64,000 bases of DNA from Spirochaetia bacterium (GTDB lineage Bacteria > Spirochaetota > UBA4802 > UBA5550): NCBI GenBank assembly GCA_009885955.1, contig VFJS01000061.1:32390-96389 (forward strand). Direction: 5' to 3'. Of the stretch, positions 38,328 through 48,600 are shown piece after piece; position 1 is the stretch's first letter; each line of letters opens with the position of its first letter. The notes under the pieces were generated by a model. That model was not told the DNA's origin and ran no database searches. It was given only the letters and a program-made list of their open reading frames with translations. Made by a program: the position numbers and the translations under genes.

Positions 38328-39427
38328 TTTACCATATCCTTTCCGGTAATGATGAGTACATTGTAAAAAAGCGCATTATCGATGACAGGCTGGATATTCT
38401 TTATCCCTGAAAGTTTTGAGATCTTGTCCAGGGATGGGATATTCCCTTTCCTGCAGATTATCATTGAATCGGATATTTCCCTGTAGGGCGATGTGCCGAA
38501 TTCGATTATGCTGAGCCCCTCTTTTATGAGGGAATTCCTTAATTTTCTGGCCAGCCCCGGGACATCGGAGCCGTTGACGATCTTTATCCGTAACTGTGAT
38601 TCCGAAAATTTCCCTACAACGAGAGGGGTCATAAAATCCTCTTCATAGATCTTATAAGAGATGTCGTCCACGGTATAGAGTTCCTCCTTGAGAACGCCCG
38701 GGAGGAGCGAGGTCATGATATGCCCCTTTTTAAAGACAAAGTCACCGGCGGTCACGAATTCCCTGGGAAGCATGTTTGTCTTTATGGTCTTCAGTATTTC
38801 AGTGACGAATTTCAGGTTTCCGAATATTTTCTTCCTCTCCTTATTGTAATAGAGGTTGAGGATAATGTCCTGCATCCTGTCGTATCTTGAAAAGATGGAA
38901 TTGTCCTGGGAGCTGTGTATGTACTTCAGCGCCTTGCTGCCGTCGAAATAATTCAATCCGGGATGAAGATCAGGGATATTCTTCACCTGGTCAAGTATGA
39001 AGATATCGATCCCTTCAATGAGGTCAATGATCCTCCTCACATCAGGAGAGTACAGCTCAACATAAAAGGGGACATGTATCTTGAGATCAGCCATGAAGGC
39101 GTTCTTTATTTTTTTGAAATCGGTAAAATCAATATTGTCAATACGGGTGAACCCCTTATCGCTGTCGCTGTCCCTGATGCTGTATGATGGGGGGATGAAG
39201 GTAACACCGATATTGTTATTTACCGGATTTATGGTCACCAGGGCAAAGTGCTTGTGCATATTTCTATTATAGATGCCGCTCCCGGCCACAAGGATGTTTA
39301 TGAGCCGTTTTTCACCGGCAAGCTTTTCCACGGCATTCCTGGTGGTGATATTTTTGTAATATGCAGCTGCGATGATGATCATCAGGCCCAGGGCCGAGCC
39401 GAAGAGTATCAATAATTTCTTTTTCAA
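38324..39427 (-). CDS. LytR-CpsA-Psr family protein with LytR C-terminal domain
   Basis: 367 aa. Membrane anchor at 5-23. The LCP domain (about 40-190) contains LVAGSG, AFMADLKIHVPFYVEL and RYDRMQDIILNLY. A LytR_C-type domain with LRIKIVNGSDVPGLARKL lies near 285-305. LCP enzymes attach polymers to the wall in Gram-positives; in spirochaetes the role is unclear. Overlaps nadD by 4 bases. Confidence 0.9.
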   Translation of the reverse strand: MKKKLLILFGSALGLMIIIAAAYYKNITTRNAVEKLAGEKRLINILVAGSGIYNRNMHKHFALVTINPVNNNIGVTFIPPSYSIRDSDSDKGFTRIDNIDFTDFKKIKNAFMADLKIHVPFYVELYSPDVRRIIDLIEGIDIFILDQVKNIPDLHPGLNYFDGSKALKYIHSSQDNSIFSRYDRMQDIILNLYYNKERKKIFGNLKFVTEILKTIKTNMLPREFVTAGDFVFKKGHIMTSLLPGVLKEELYTVDDISYKIYEEDFMTPLVVGKFSESQLRIKIVNGSDVPGLARKLRNSLIKEGLSIIEFGTSPYREISDSMIICRKGNIPSLDKISKLSGIKNIQPVIDNALFYNVLIITGKDMVK

Positions 39428-40008
39428 TGTAGATACAACCCCTTTTTATAAATATATTCCTCCACGGGCCCGGGGACCATGTACCTGATGCCGAGGCTGT
39501 TCCTCACCCGGTCCCTGATCATCGTCGAGCTTATCCCGATGACAGGGTTCCCTGAATGAACCAGCCCGCGGCATTCCCCCCGGATCCCATTCCTGAATAC
39601 CGGCTCCGCGCCCCTGTTCATTACAATGAGAGAGACAAGGGAGAGCAGCCTCTCATAATCCTTCCACGTATCAATCTCGTTAAAGGAATCGCTCCCCACG
39701 ATGAGGGAGAGGGATGCGCCGGGATGAAGCCGAATCAGATCATCCACGGTGCTGATGGTGTATGACGGGCTCTCCCTTTCAATCTCCATGAGCGATACGG
39801 AGAGACTTTCGTTCCCCTCTATGGCGAGCCTGACCATGTTTACCCTGTCCGCGGCCGGCGTTGCGCAGGCAACCTCCTTGTGCACCGGGGCGCGCGCAGG
39901 CACAATGATTATCCTGTCCAGGAGGCATTCTGTTCTGATGAACTCGATGCCCATCAGGTGCCCCAGGTGAACCGGGTTGAAGGTGCCTCCGAAAATTCCT
40001 ATCCTCAA
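39424..40008 (-). CDS. nadD: Nicotinate-nucleotide adenylyltransferase
   Basis: 194 aa. GIFGGTFNPVHLGHL at the N-terminus is the nucleotidyl-transfer motif, and ISSTMIRDRVRN near 172 is the C-terminal signature. Makes nicotinate adenine dinucleotide. Ends into the LCP gene; starts 2 bases after proA stop. Confidence 0.97.
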   Translation of the reverse strand: MRIGIFGGTFNPVHLGHLMGIEFIRTECLLDRIIIVPARAPVHKEVACATPAADRVNMVRLAIEGNESLSVSLMEIERESPSYTISTVDDLIRLHPGASLSLIVGSDSFNEIDTWKDYERLLSLVSLIVMNRGAEPVFRNGIRGECRGLVHSGNPVIGISSTMIRDRVRNSLGIRYMVPGPVEEYIYKKGLYLH

Positions 40009-40010
40009 TA

Positions 40011-41261
40011 TTACCTGGTCTCCCCTTTTCCGTACACGATATATTTGAGCGTCGTAAGGCCCTCCACGCCCATGGCCCCGCGGGCATGGAGCTTCTGCGT
40101 CGAGATGCCCACTTCGGCGCCGAGCCCGAACTCGCCGCCGTCATGGAACCTTGTTGAGGCGTTGACAAAAACCGCAGAGGAATCGACCTCCCGGAGGAAC
40201 CGCTCGGCGTTCAGGTAGTCCGATGTTACAATGGCTTCGGAATGGGACGAGGAATGCATGGCAATGTGCTCCATGGCTGCTTCAAGGGAATCGACAATTT
40301 TTACCGACAGGATAAGGTCCAGGTATTCAGTGTCCCAGTCAGCATCGGAGGCTTTCTTTATTTTCCCCGGAGCCAGGGCAGAAGTCCTGTCGCATCCGCG
40401 GATCTCCACGCCGGCATTAAGAATGGCTGCCAGGAGCTTCTCCTTCCCGCTGAATTTTTCATGGATCAGCAGGGCCTCCATGGCATTGCAGACGCCGGGC
40501 CTCTGGACCTTGGCATTTATACAGATATTGACAGCCATTTCCGTGCCTGCGCTCTCGTCAACAAAGGTATGGCAGATCCCCTTGTCATGCCGAATGACCG
40601 GGATAGTGGACTCCTGAACGACCATTTTTATGAGGCCCTCGCCCCCCCTGGGTATCACGATGTCTATGTGGCTGTTCATCTTCAGAAATATGGGGACTAT
40701 CTCCCTTTCAGTCTTTTCAATGAATGATACTGCCCCTTCAGGACAGCCCGCCCCGAAAAGGGACTCCTTTATGATGTTATACAGGGCAAGGTTGGAATGT
40801 ATCGACTCCTTTCCCCCTCTCAGAATAGCGGCATTGCCCGACTTCAGACACAGAGCGGCAATATCAGTGGTGACGTTGGGCCGTGATTCATAGATGACGG
40901 CCACAACCCCGATGGGGACCCTCATCTGGCCTACGCGGATGCCGCTGGGGCGCACTTTCATATTTTCTATCCTTCCCACAGGGTCGTCGAAAAGCGCAAT
41001 CTCCCTCACCGATCGGGACATGGCCCGGATTCTCCCTTCATCGAGAAGGAGGCGATCGATCATGGCGCTGCTCATGCCCGACTTTTTCCCTTCATCTATG
41101 TCTTTTTTGTTTTCAGCAATGATAAAAGGTATGCTATCATCGAGCCTGGCTGCAATGGCATTCAGGACGGCATTCTTCTCCCGTGTGGAGAAATTGGCTG
41201 TTTTTTTCGAGGCCTCTTTCGCCCTTGCGCAGATATTTTCAATGTATTCCCTGTAATCCAT
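40011..41261 (-). CDS. proA: Gamma-glutamyl phosphate reductase
   Basis: 416 aa. Aldehyde-dehydrogenase-like fold with KSGNAAILRGGKES near 138, catalytic Cys in QRPGVCNAMEALL near 257 and HDGGEFGLGAEVGIST near the end. Second step of proline synthesis. First gene of proA-nadD-LCP-rsfS. proB lies with obgE at 21-22 kb rather than next to it. Confidence 0.97.
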   Translation of the reverse strand: MDYREYIENICARAKEASKKTANFSTREKNAVLNAIAARLDDSIPFIIAENKKDIDEGKKSGMSSAMIDRLLLDEGRIRAMSRSVREIALFDDPVGRIENMKVRPSGIRVGQMRVPIGVVAVIYESRPNVTTDIAALCLKSGNAAILRGGKESIHSNLALYNIIKESLFGAGCPEGAVSFIEKTEREIVPIFLKMNSHIDIVIPRGGEGLIKMVVQESTIPVIRHDKGICHTFVDESAGTEMAVNICINAKVQRPGVCNAMEALLIHEKFSGKEKLLAAILNAGVEIRGCDRTSALAPGKIKKASDADWDTEYLDLILSVKIVDSLEAAMEHIAMHSSSHSEAIVTSDYLNAERFLREVDSSAVFVNASTRFHDGGEFGLGAEVGISTQKLHARGAMGVEGLTTLKYIVYGKGETR

Positions 41262-41539
41262 AAAAGTACCCTGGTTGTTAAATTTAATTTTGCTTATTTG
41301 ATAATGAACGGCTAATTTTACAAGAAAAATTTTATACCCCTGAGGTTTTCATTTCCTGTCGCAGTGTATCCTATGATAGAACCGGCATAACAGAATTACA
41401 GGGAAAACTTTGAAAATAATTTAAATGATTAATATTATCTTGACACCCGGTTCAATAAAATAAATCATTTATATTATAAAGTTTTTTTAATAATGAGAAT
41501 ATACAGTAAATTTTCCTTAATTTAACATTTCAATTTTTA

Positions 41540-41734
41540 ATGAAAATAAAAGAAATAATAAAACTAATTGAAAATGACGGATGGTATCTAATACGGACAA
41601 AAGGGAGCCACAGGCAATTTAAACATCCGGTAAAAACAGGACGCGTAACCATAGCCGGCAGATTGTCCGATGATTTAGCACCAGGAACTCAAAACAGCAT
41701 TTTTAAACAGGCAGATTTAAAAGGAGAAAAATAA
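41540..41734 (+). CDS. hicA: HicA toxin
   Basis: 64 aa double-stranded-RNA-binding-like mRNA interferase. The catalytic His is in TKGSHRQFKHP near residues 21-30. Size and layout match HicA. HicB follows 4 bases later. No clear ribosome site; the 278 bases upstream are AT-rich and presumably carry the promoter. Confidence 0.93.
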   Translation: MKIKEIIKLIENDGWYLIRTKGSHRQFKHPVKTGRVTIAGRLSDDLAPGTQNSIFKQADLKGEK

Positions 41735-41738
41735 CAAT

Positions 41739-41948
41739 ATGAATAAATTTCTAATTGTAATTGAAAAAGCACGCAAAAATTTTTCTGCGTATTCTCCGGA
41801 TATCCCTGGTTGTGTCGCAACAGGGTCTACCATAGAAGAGACTGAGAAAAATATGTTCGAAGCCATAAAAATTCATCTTGAAGGTCTTGAAGAAGATAAT
41901 ATTTCCATTCCAAAATCTACATCTATAGCGGAATATATAATAGTATAA
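41739..41948 (+). CDS. hicB: HicB antitoxin
   Basis: 69 aa, with FSAYSPDIPGCVATGST near residue 15-31, the HicB core. It is the short form without an obvious C-terminal DNA-binding domain, so autoregulation may need another factor. AGGAG inside the hicA end is its ribosome site. Confidence 0.92.
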   Translation: MNKFLIVIEKARKNFSAYSPDIPGCVATGSTIEETEKNMFEAIKIHLEGLEEDNISIPKSTSIAEYIIV

Positions 41949-41979
41949 ATGTATACCTGAGTGATGTTTCATAATTAAA

Positions 41980-42957
41980 TTACTTCCTCCCCATGATCTT
42001 CTTCAGCGCTTCAAACACCGCGTCGTATTCCCCGCCGGCATTCCAAGCTACCCAGCCCCTGGCCCCGGTTGCCTCTGAAGCCAGTATCTGCAGCTCCACA
42101 TACTTCTCAAGGGAGACCCCGGCCCACTGGATGTTGTACTTAAAAGATTGGATGTAGGGATGAACGGCAACCTTTGTATCCTTGAGTCGGGTGAGCCCCC
42201 TGGTGACCCCCTCTTTTATGGTCTCGCCGGGATGGGACATCCAGTACTGGTTGTCCAGGAAGTGACTGGGATAGAGCATGGGATAGACCACATCCATATG
42301 AGCAGCAAAGAGCTCCAGCTGCTGGCCGATATTGTCATTTTTATTGAAGACGATGCGGCCGAAGAGATCGGCCGAAAGCTTCACCTTATTTTTATTTGCC
42401 ACTTCCCGTATGCCGGAAAGGAGGCCGCCGATAAATTTATATTTTGCCTCCAGGGAGTAGTTTCCGTCAGTGTCCTTGAACCGTATATAGTCGAGCTGGA
42501 CCTCGTTAAACCCGGCAGCTGCCGAGGCTTCCACAAGCCGGTATATGTCATCGATCCTTTTCTTCGGCACGGGGAGAACCCCCAGCCCGTCGGGAAAGCA
42601 GACAATCCGCGCGGCCAGGTACACACCGCTGCCCGTAAGGAATTTTATGGTATTCCTGTCTATCCTGGGTTCCAGGGATCCGCCATGGACGTCAATGACC
42701 ATCATGTTGATGCCAAGGGGGGCACCCTTCTCCATGATTTTTTTGAGATACGCCGGGCCCGATGCCCTGGTGACGGGAAAGTAGAGGCCCCTCATGGGGA
42801 GGTCCGCGTTCACCGTCTTTTTATCATCCCTTGACTCTTCTTTCTCACTCTTCCTCGGCTCCCCTGCGGAGCCCCTGCAGGTGAATGTGAAAAACGCAGC
42901 CGATGACGTCAGGAACAGGGTAATAAATATACCGCATAAAATTTTTCTATTTTTCAT
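41980..42957 (-). CDS. DUF4015 putative glycoside hydrolase, lipoprotein
   Basis: 325 aa. Signal segment 7-28 ending FTFTC, a plausible lipobox. TIM-barrel-like region from about 55 to the end with VQLDYIRFKDTDG near 154 and MLYPSHF near 233, both typical of DUF4015. Likely acts on cell-envelope or external glycan. Stop faces hicB at 32 bases. Confidence 0.87.
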   Translation of the reverse strand: MKNRKILCGIFITLFLTSSAAFFTFTCRGSAGEPRKSEKEESRDDKKTVNADLPMRGLYFPVTRASGPAYLKKIMEKGAPLGINMMVIDVHGGSLEPRIDRNTIKFLTGSGVYLAARIVCFPDGLGVLPVPKKRIDDIYRLVEASAAAGFNEVQLDYIRFKDTDGNYSLEAKYKFIGGLLSGIREVANKNKVKLSADLFGRIVFNKNDNIGQQLELFAAHMDVVYPMLYPSHFLDNQYWMSHPGETIKEGVTRGLTRLKDTKVAVHPYIQSFKYNIQWAGVSLEKYVELQILASEATGARGWVAWNAGGEYDAVFEALKKIMGRK

Positions 42958-42961
42958 AATA

Positions 42962-44959
42962 CTATTTCACCGCCATCTCTTCCTTCGTTGGGATATCCTG
43001 TTCCGCGATTCCGCAGAGCACCTCGTCGGTCATGGGGGTTATTTCGGCAATCCTGTTGGCCTGTTTTTCCACGATCTTCTCAAATATATTTCTCGCCAGC
43101 CTGCCGTTGCCGAAAGTCTTGTCCCTGGCCGCATAGAGCAGGGTAAAAAGTTTAACCAGCGCTTCTTCGGCAGGGCCGTCTAATTTGAAGCTCACGTTGC
43201 CGCAAAAGACATTAAAAATTTTCATGAGCTCCTCGGGCCGGTAATCTTCAAAATAAAAGTACCTGCTGAACCTGGATTTAAGCCCGGGATTGGAATTGAT
43301 AAAGCGCTTCATCTCATCGGGGTAGCCTGCAACGATGACAACGAGGCGCTCCCTGTTGTCCTCCATCCTCTTGAGAATGGCGTCGATGGCCTCCTGGCCG
43401 AAGTCCTTCCCGCCGTCCGATGGGCTGAGGGAATACGCCTCGTCTATGAATAGGACGCCGTCCAGGGCCTTCTGCACGATTTCATCAACCTTGATGGCTG
43501 TCTGCCCCACGTAGCCGGCCACGAGCCCTGCGCGGTCCGTCTCAATGATGTGCCCCTTTTTCAGGAGGCCCAGGCATTTATACACCTTCCCGAGGAGCCT
43601 GGCTATGGTGGTCTTCCCTGTGCCGGGAGGGCCGTGAAATACGGCATGGAGCGACAGCGGCGTCGCAGGGTACCCCCTCTCCTTCCGCTCCTTCTGGACC
43701 TTGATGAGGTTTATGAAGGTCTTTATCTCATCTTTAATATTGTTCATGCCCACAAGGGTGTTTATCTTCTCCATGACCTTTTCAAGGGTATCCTCTTCCA
43801 CAGCCTCACCCTTTGCAGAGTCCGTCGTTCCCCTGCCGTCTGAAGCTCCTGCAGCGGCACTGGAGCCTATGAGGTCCTTTATCTGCTTGAGCCTCTCCTC
43901 TTCAGCCTTGCTTATTTCTCCGTCCGATTTCATGAGGCCCCCGGCAAAAAGATAATAGGCATTGCCTGCCTCTACAGCCCGGCTTGTGCCGCGGGAAGTG
44001 TCGTAATCCTTCAGCCGGGCCAGTGCCGGCAGGGCCTTCCCCTGGATATCGATCTTTGTCTCTTTAAGCTTCTGCGAAAGCTTTCCCCAGTATTCCATGA
44101 GGTACCCCCGGTATTCCTCGGGGAACAGATCGAATCTGAAAAATTTTTCCGATTTTTCAATGTCCTGCCCCTGGTCCCCGGGGTTGAACGGCATTATCAC
44201 CATGGCTATGAAAAGCATCTCCTGGCCGGCAAGGGAACCGTCGGCCATGCTGCAGAGTGAAGAGAGGACGATGAGGTCGTTTACCATGAGTTCCTTCATG
44301 CCGCTCCCGTATTCGCCGCCCAGGAGTGGGGAGAGGGCTTCATATATTTTCTTTGCCTCGAGAAAGAGAAAGTTGATATTGATAAAATCATCGCCGCTTT
44401 TATTACCTGCAGTCACATTCTCGTTTGATTTCAACAGGTCCGAGGTGAACTTATCGATGAAGTCGGGGATTGATATCTTTTTTATAAACATGTCTGTTAT
44501 GCTGTCCAGTGTCCCGGCAGAATCATCCTTCTTGGCTACCACATCGTTCCCGGTCCGGTTCTCAATGAGCCCTATGAACTTCCTGGCCGAAGCCTCGGTG
44601 ACAAAGGATTTGAATGATACAGACCTGTCCCTTAGCCTGAAAGTTATTTTCACCGATGAATACCCCTTCACAAAATCGACCCTGGTTATTTCATTGAAAT
44701 CGATAGTGTCGGTGAACGATTTTGACTTTCCTCCGGAGGCGAAAAAGATTTTCCTGTCCGATACGCACAGTACGCCCGGGGCCTCGTCTGAGCCGTCTGC
44801 GTCGGCTGTTTTACTGTAAAACCCGTCAAGGATATCGTGGATGGTCTCGTCATCACGGACAATGGAGCGGACACCTTTTAAAACCGCGTTCTTGCCCGAT
44901 ACCAGCTGCCAGTTGTATATCCTTCCGAGTTCTTCTGCAATCCTGTCTTTGGAATCCAT
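42962..44959 (-). CDS. AAA+ ATPase of CbxX/SpoVK type with PH-like and TerB-like domains
   Basis: 665 aa. Residues ~50-135 are a PH/GRAM-like barrel (FASGGKSKSFTDTIDFNEI). Residues ~200-390 contain two TerB-like helices bundles: LCSMADGSLAGQEM and GLMKSDGEISKAEEERL. The C-terminal AAA+ domain has Walker A GPPGTGKT near 450, Walker B VLFIDEAYSL near 504 and NPGLKSRF near 553. It is a cytoplasmic remodeller of unknown target. Start is 1 base after the next gene's stop. Confidence 0.88.
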   Translation of the reverse strand: MDSKDRIAEELGRIYNWQLVSGKNAVLKGVRSIVRDDETIHDILDGFYSKTADADGSDEAPGVLCVSDRKIFFASGGKSKSFTDTIDFNEITRVDFVKGYSSVKITFRLRDRSVSFKSFVTEASARKFIGLIENRTGNDVVAKKDDSAGTLDSITDMFIKKISIPDFIDKFTSDLLKSNENVTAGNKSGDDFININFLFLEAKKIYEALSPLLGGEYGSGMKELMVNDLIVLSSLCSMADGSLAGQEMLFIAMVIMPFNPGDQGQDIEKSEKFFRFDLFPEEYRGYLMEYWGKLSQKLKETKIDIQGKALPALARLKDYDTSRGTSRAVEAGNAYYLFAGGLMKSDGEISKAEEERLKQIKDLIGSSAAAGASDGRGTTDSAKGEAVEEDTLEKVMEKINTLVGMNNIKDEIKTFINLIKVQKERKERGYPATPLSLHAVFHGPPGTGKTTIARLLGKVYKCLGLLKKGHIIETDRAGLVAGYVGQTAIKVDEIVQKALDGVLFIDEAYSLSPSDGGKDFGQEAIDAILKRMEDNRERLVVIVAGYPDEMKRFINSNPGLKSRFSRYFYFEDYRPEELMKIFNVFCGNVSFKLDGPAEEALVKLFTLLYAARDKTFGNGRLARNIFEKIVEKQANRIAEITPMTDEVLCGIAEQDIPTKEEMAVK

Positions 44960-44960
44960 A

Positions 44961-45647
44961 TCATCCCCTTTTTATAAGCTCTTCCATACCTTTCCAGAAG
45001 GCCTCTTTATCAATCTCATTATGCAGGTGCTTTGCGATAAGCCCGCGCATGTCACTGGAAAAGGCATCCCAGTATTTGTCGGCCCATCCTTTCGGGAACC
45101 CGTCCAGTTCCTCTTTTTTAATGGTGCCCGTGGCATAGGCGATAAACTGCTCCACCATGGCAAGCATAACATCGGCCGGAAGGGGCGCCATGCTTTTTTT
45201 CTGCCCCGGGGACGGAACCCACGTATCCAGGAGCAGCTTGAGGTGGTCTTCCGGTATGTAGGGGTTATGCTGAAGGATGATGTCCGCGGCAAGCATCCTG
45301 GCACCGCGGTGCACCGCGTCATAGGCCTGGCCGAGATGGACCCCCATCCCGGAGGCTATCCCCTTTGCCAGGCCCGCATGTAAACCGCCCTGCTCCTTTT
45401 TTTCCACACGCCGTTCAATGGCACCCTTGACCAGGGCCAGCTCGTCATCGGGAATTACCTTCAGGATGTAATCCACGGCCCACAGGAGCTCATTCTTTCC
45501 TGCAATTTTATGGAGCTCCATGTTCCCGGCTGCAGTGCCTCGCTTTGTCCGCTTCTCATAGGCTCTGACCAGAAAACTGATGTCCCCTAGAGCAGCCCTG
45601 TTGAGGATAAAGCTTATGATCCTGTTCTTATCTTCACTATTTGACAT
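44961..45647 (-). CDS. Unrecognised 228-aa helical protein
   Basis: No family recognised. Almost all helix, with a glycine-rich segment near residue 100 (GLHAGLAKGIASGMGVHLGQ). No signal peptide or metal motif. Lies one base upstream of the PH/TerB/AAA+ gene and 25 bases after the activase, suggesting it works with the ATPase. Confidence 0.7.
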   Translation of the reverse strand: MSNSEDKNRIISFILNRAALGDISFLVRAYEKRTKRGTAAGNMELHKIAGKNELLWAVDYILKVIPDDELALVKGAIERRVEKKEQGGLHAGLAKGIASGMGVHLGQAYDAVHRGARMLAADIILQHNPYIPEDHLKLLLDTWVPSPGQKKSMAPLPADVMLAMVEQFIAYATGTIKKEELDGFPKGWADKYWDAFSSDMRGLIAKHLHNEIDKEAFWKGMEELIKRG

Positions 45648-45672
45648 GTATTAATCTGCCCTGCGTAATTCT

Positions 45673-48600
45673 TCAGTTTTCCTGAAGGAGAATTACCATG
45701 CGGAGATAGCACTTTTCCGCGAATGCCGCGATCTCCGCCTCAAGGTTGGGGAGCTCGGAATCGCCGAAGACCGCATCCATGAAGGGTATAATCCTCTCGT
45801 TCATATTTTTTGCTCTGAGCCTCTGCTGCTGGATGAGCGCGTTTATCTGCGATGTCGCTGCAGTCTCGTGCATGCAGCCGAAAGGACCCACGTGGTAGAT
45901 GCCGGATATGTCCGGGAGCAGGCCCCTGGTGAACATGTGAGCCTCCCCGATGGATATGGGGGACTCACCGGTGACAAGCCTGTCGTATATGAGGTCCTTC
46001 TGGGCCGAATCTATCATGTGTTCGGTGCTGTGGGGGTCCCTTCCATTGAGAAATTCTCTGAAGGGGAAGTAGAACCTATTGCTGGTTCTCTTCATGTATA
46101 TACGCTTGATAACGGCTTCCAGCAGCTTTTTCCACCGGCCCGCCCTGATGTACTGGCGAATCGCCTTTTTGTTGGTATATTCAAACCACTGGGAGAGCGA
46201 GGCAAGCCTCACCTCCAGGCCGTACTTCTCCAGGAGCCTGATGGAATCCTGGTTTGCCTCGGGATGGGACCTGACAAAAATCTCGCCGTTCATCATGACT
46301 ATGGGCTTCCTCTTCAGGGCAGGGTCAATGAGCGATGCGTACCGTTCAGCCCCCTTTTTCATGAGAGCGGAAAGCGCTTCCGAATCGGACCCTCTCTCCA
46401 CGATTCCGTAGAGCTCCCGGCTGAGTTCCCCGTATGCCCTGTCGGCGGAACCGGATTCGCGCTCATAGGGCCTGGTACGGAGCAGGGCATCGGCCAAAAT
46501 ATCGTTGCACGTGGTACCCTTGAAATAGAGCTGTATGAGCCTTGCAATCTCCACCGGCGGGATGGGTACATTGGAGTAATCAACTTCGCTGTCGGGATTG
46601 AATATGGGAACACCGCTGAATCCGCATTCGTCAAAAAATTTTCTGAGGATTACAAAATACTGCCCGAACCTGCAGGGCCCGTTCGTCATGGGCTGAAAAA
46701 CCAGGGCCTTCTCCACCGGGTCGATTCCCCTCTCTTTCAGTTCAAAAAGCCAGGCAAGGCAGTCGCCCACCTGGAAGGTGAAGGGGCTGCAGGCATTGGA
46801 ATATACGAATTTCGTTGATAACTCGCAGCCCTTCGCCGTTCTCGTCTTCATCACCTCGGATTCGTACCCCAGCGACCTGAAGGCCGCGGAGATCACATGG
46901 GAGTTCTCGCCCATATAGGGTATTCCTACAATCCTCCCCTTCATCTCGGGCCCCTGTACGGTTATCCTGAAGTCATCAAGGGTTAAGGGTCTGTGCCTGT
47001 GACTTTTTACCACCTCGAAATTTGCCAGTGCCCGTGTGCCGAACTGGGCGTTGCTCGAATGTCCGTCGGTCTGGAGCACCAGGTGCGGCTTTCCGCTCCT
47101 GTTTATGATACTCTCCTCGTGAAAGATGATCATGGAATCGGCGCCGCAGTTGAAATTGGTTTCGCGGACCGGGAAAAAGCCGGGGTCCATGGCTGTGAGC
47201 AGGTTGTAGTTGATGATCCTGGCTCCCTGGTACCAGTACATGTTTTCGGCTATATCGCTTATATCATAACCGGGATCTCGTATGAAAAATGACGGGACAA
47301 AGTGAAGGCCGTTCGATGCAAAGAGTTCATGGATCCTTGAACTGGCCTTATCGTCAAGGATGGTGTAACCCCTTCCGATGCCCAGGAATATCTTCACATC
47401 CCTCTTTTTAAGGGCGTCCACAATTCTGGCCCCCCTGGAGTATATTTCATCCAGAAATTCCTTCTCCGCTGCATGGGCAAGCCCGAGGGCCCTGGAAACG
47501 TCATGCATGGAGAACCTTCTGCCGAAGACCCTTTTTAAATCCTTATAGATTGTCCTGTCTATGGGATAATCGGGATTATTGAAGTTTACCACGGGCAGGA
47601 GCGCGTCGCTGCTGTCAATGCTCAGAGCAACCCTTGCAAGGAACCCGTCGCCGGCCACATAGGGGCAGAACTTTTTCCCTTCCCTTCCTATAGCATTCAC
47701 CAGGAGGATCCAGTCCCTCCCCTTTCTCATATGTTTTTTCAGAAAAGCTGCATGGCCATGGGCAAGTTTTACCGGATAACATGTTTCCGAGTGAGAATGA
47801 TTGATACCCATGGCCACAATGGCGTCGTCGGATTCCGGCGATACTGCTATGTCAAAACCCAGGGACTTATACAGGGCGGTGTAAAAGACCCCCTTCTCGT
47901 TGAGAAAGGTCAGGCTCCTGGGAATGAGGATCCTCTCCCGGACACCGGGGGCACTAATATCTGAAACATATTTTTCAAGATGCCTGGCAAGCATGTTCCG
48001 GTACATGGCAACATAGTCAGGGGCCCTTCTCCCTGAAACGCCGGTATTCCCCTTGGGGCATGCCCCTCCTGAATAGACCATGTCGCCTGCCATCTCATAC
48101 ATCTGCAGCATGCAGTCCTTAACTCCACACGAAGCCTCGACAAGGGTACTGCAGTTTTCCGTTCTCCTCACAAAGTCCATCTCCCCGATTTCCAGGCCGC
48201 GGAATTTAGACCCGCGCGGGATGCCTTCGCCCGCAGCTCCGGCTATCTCGCCGTGAAGTGCAATGGCAGCGCCCAGGGCCCCGAAAAGCTGGCGGTGGGG
48301 AAACGCGTTGATATCCATGCCGGTATGCATGGCCAGCGCTGCAAGGCATGAGATACCATTGAATGGACCGCCCTGGGCCGAGGCAGTCTCCCCGAACTTT
48401 TCGTTTCCGACAAACTTGTTCACATATCCGCCCATGAATCCATAGACGATGGCTGCAGCAATCTCGTCCCTGGGGAAACCCAGTGCAACGAGCCTGGAAA
48501 TGCCGGCCTCGGTAAAGACCCCGCACGTATCGTCAACCACCGGTGTGCTTGCGGCCCTCATGGCATGTTCATGGAATGTGCTGCTGATGTCGAGGCCGAT

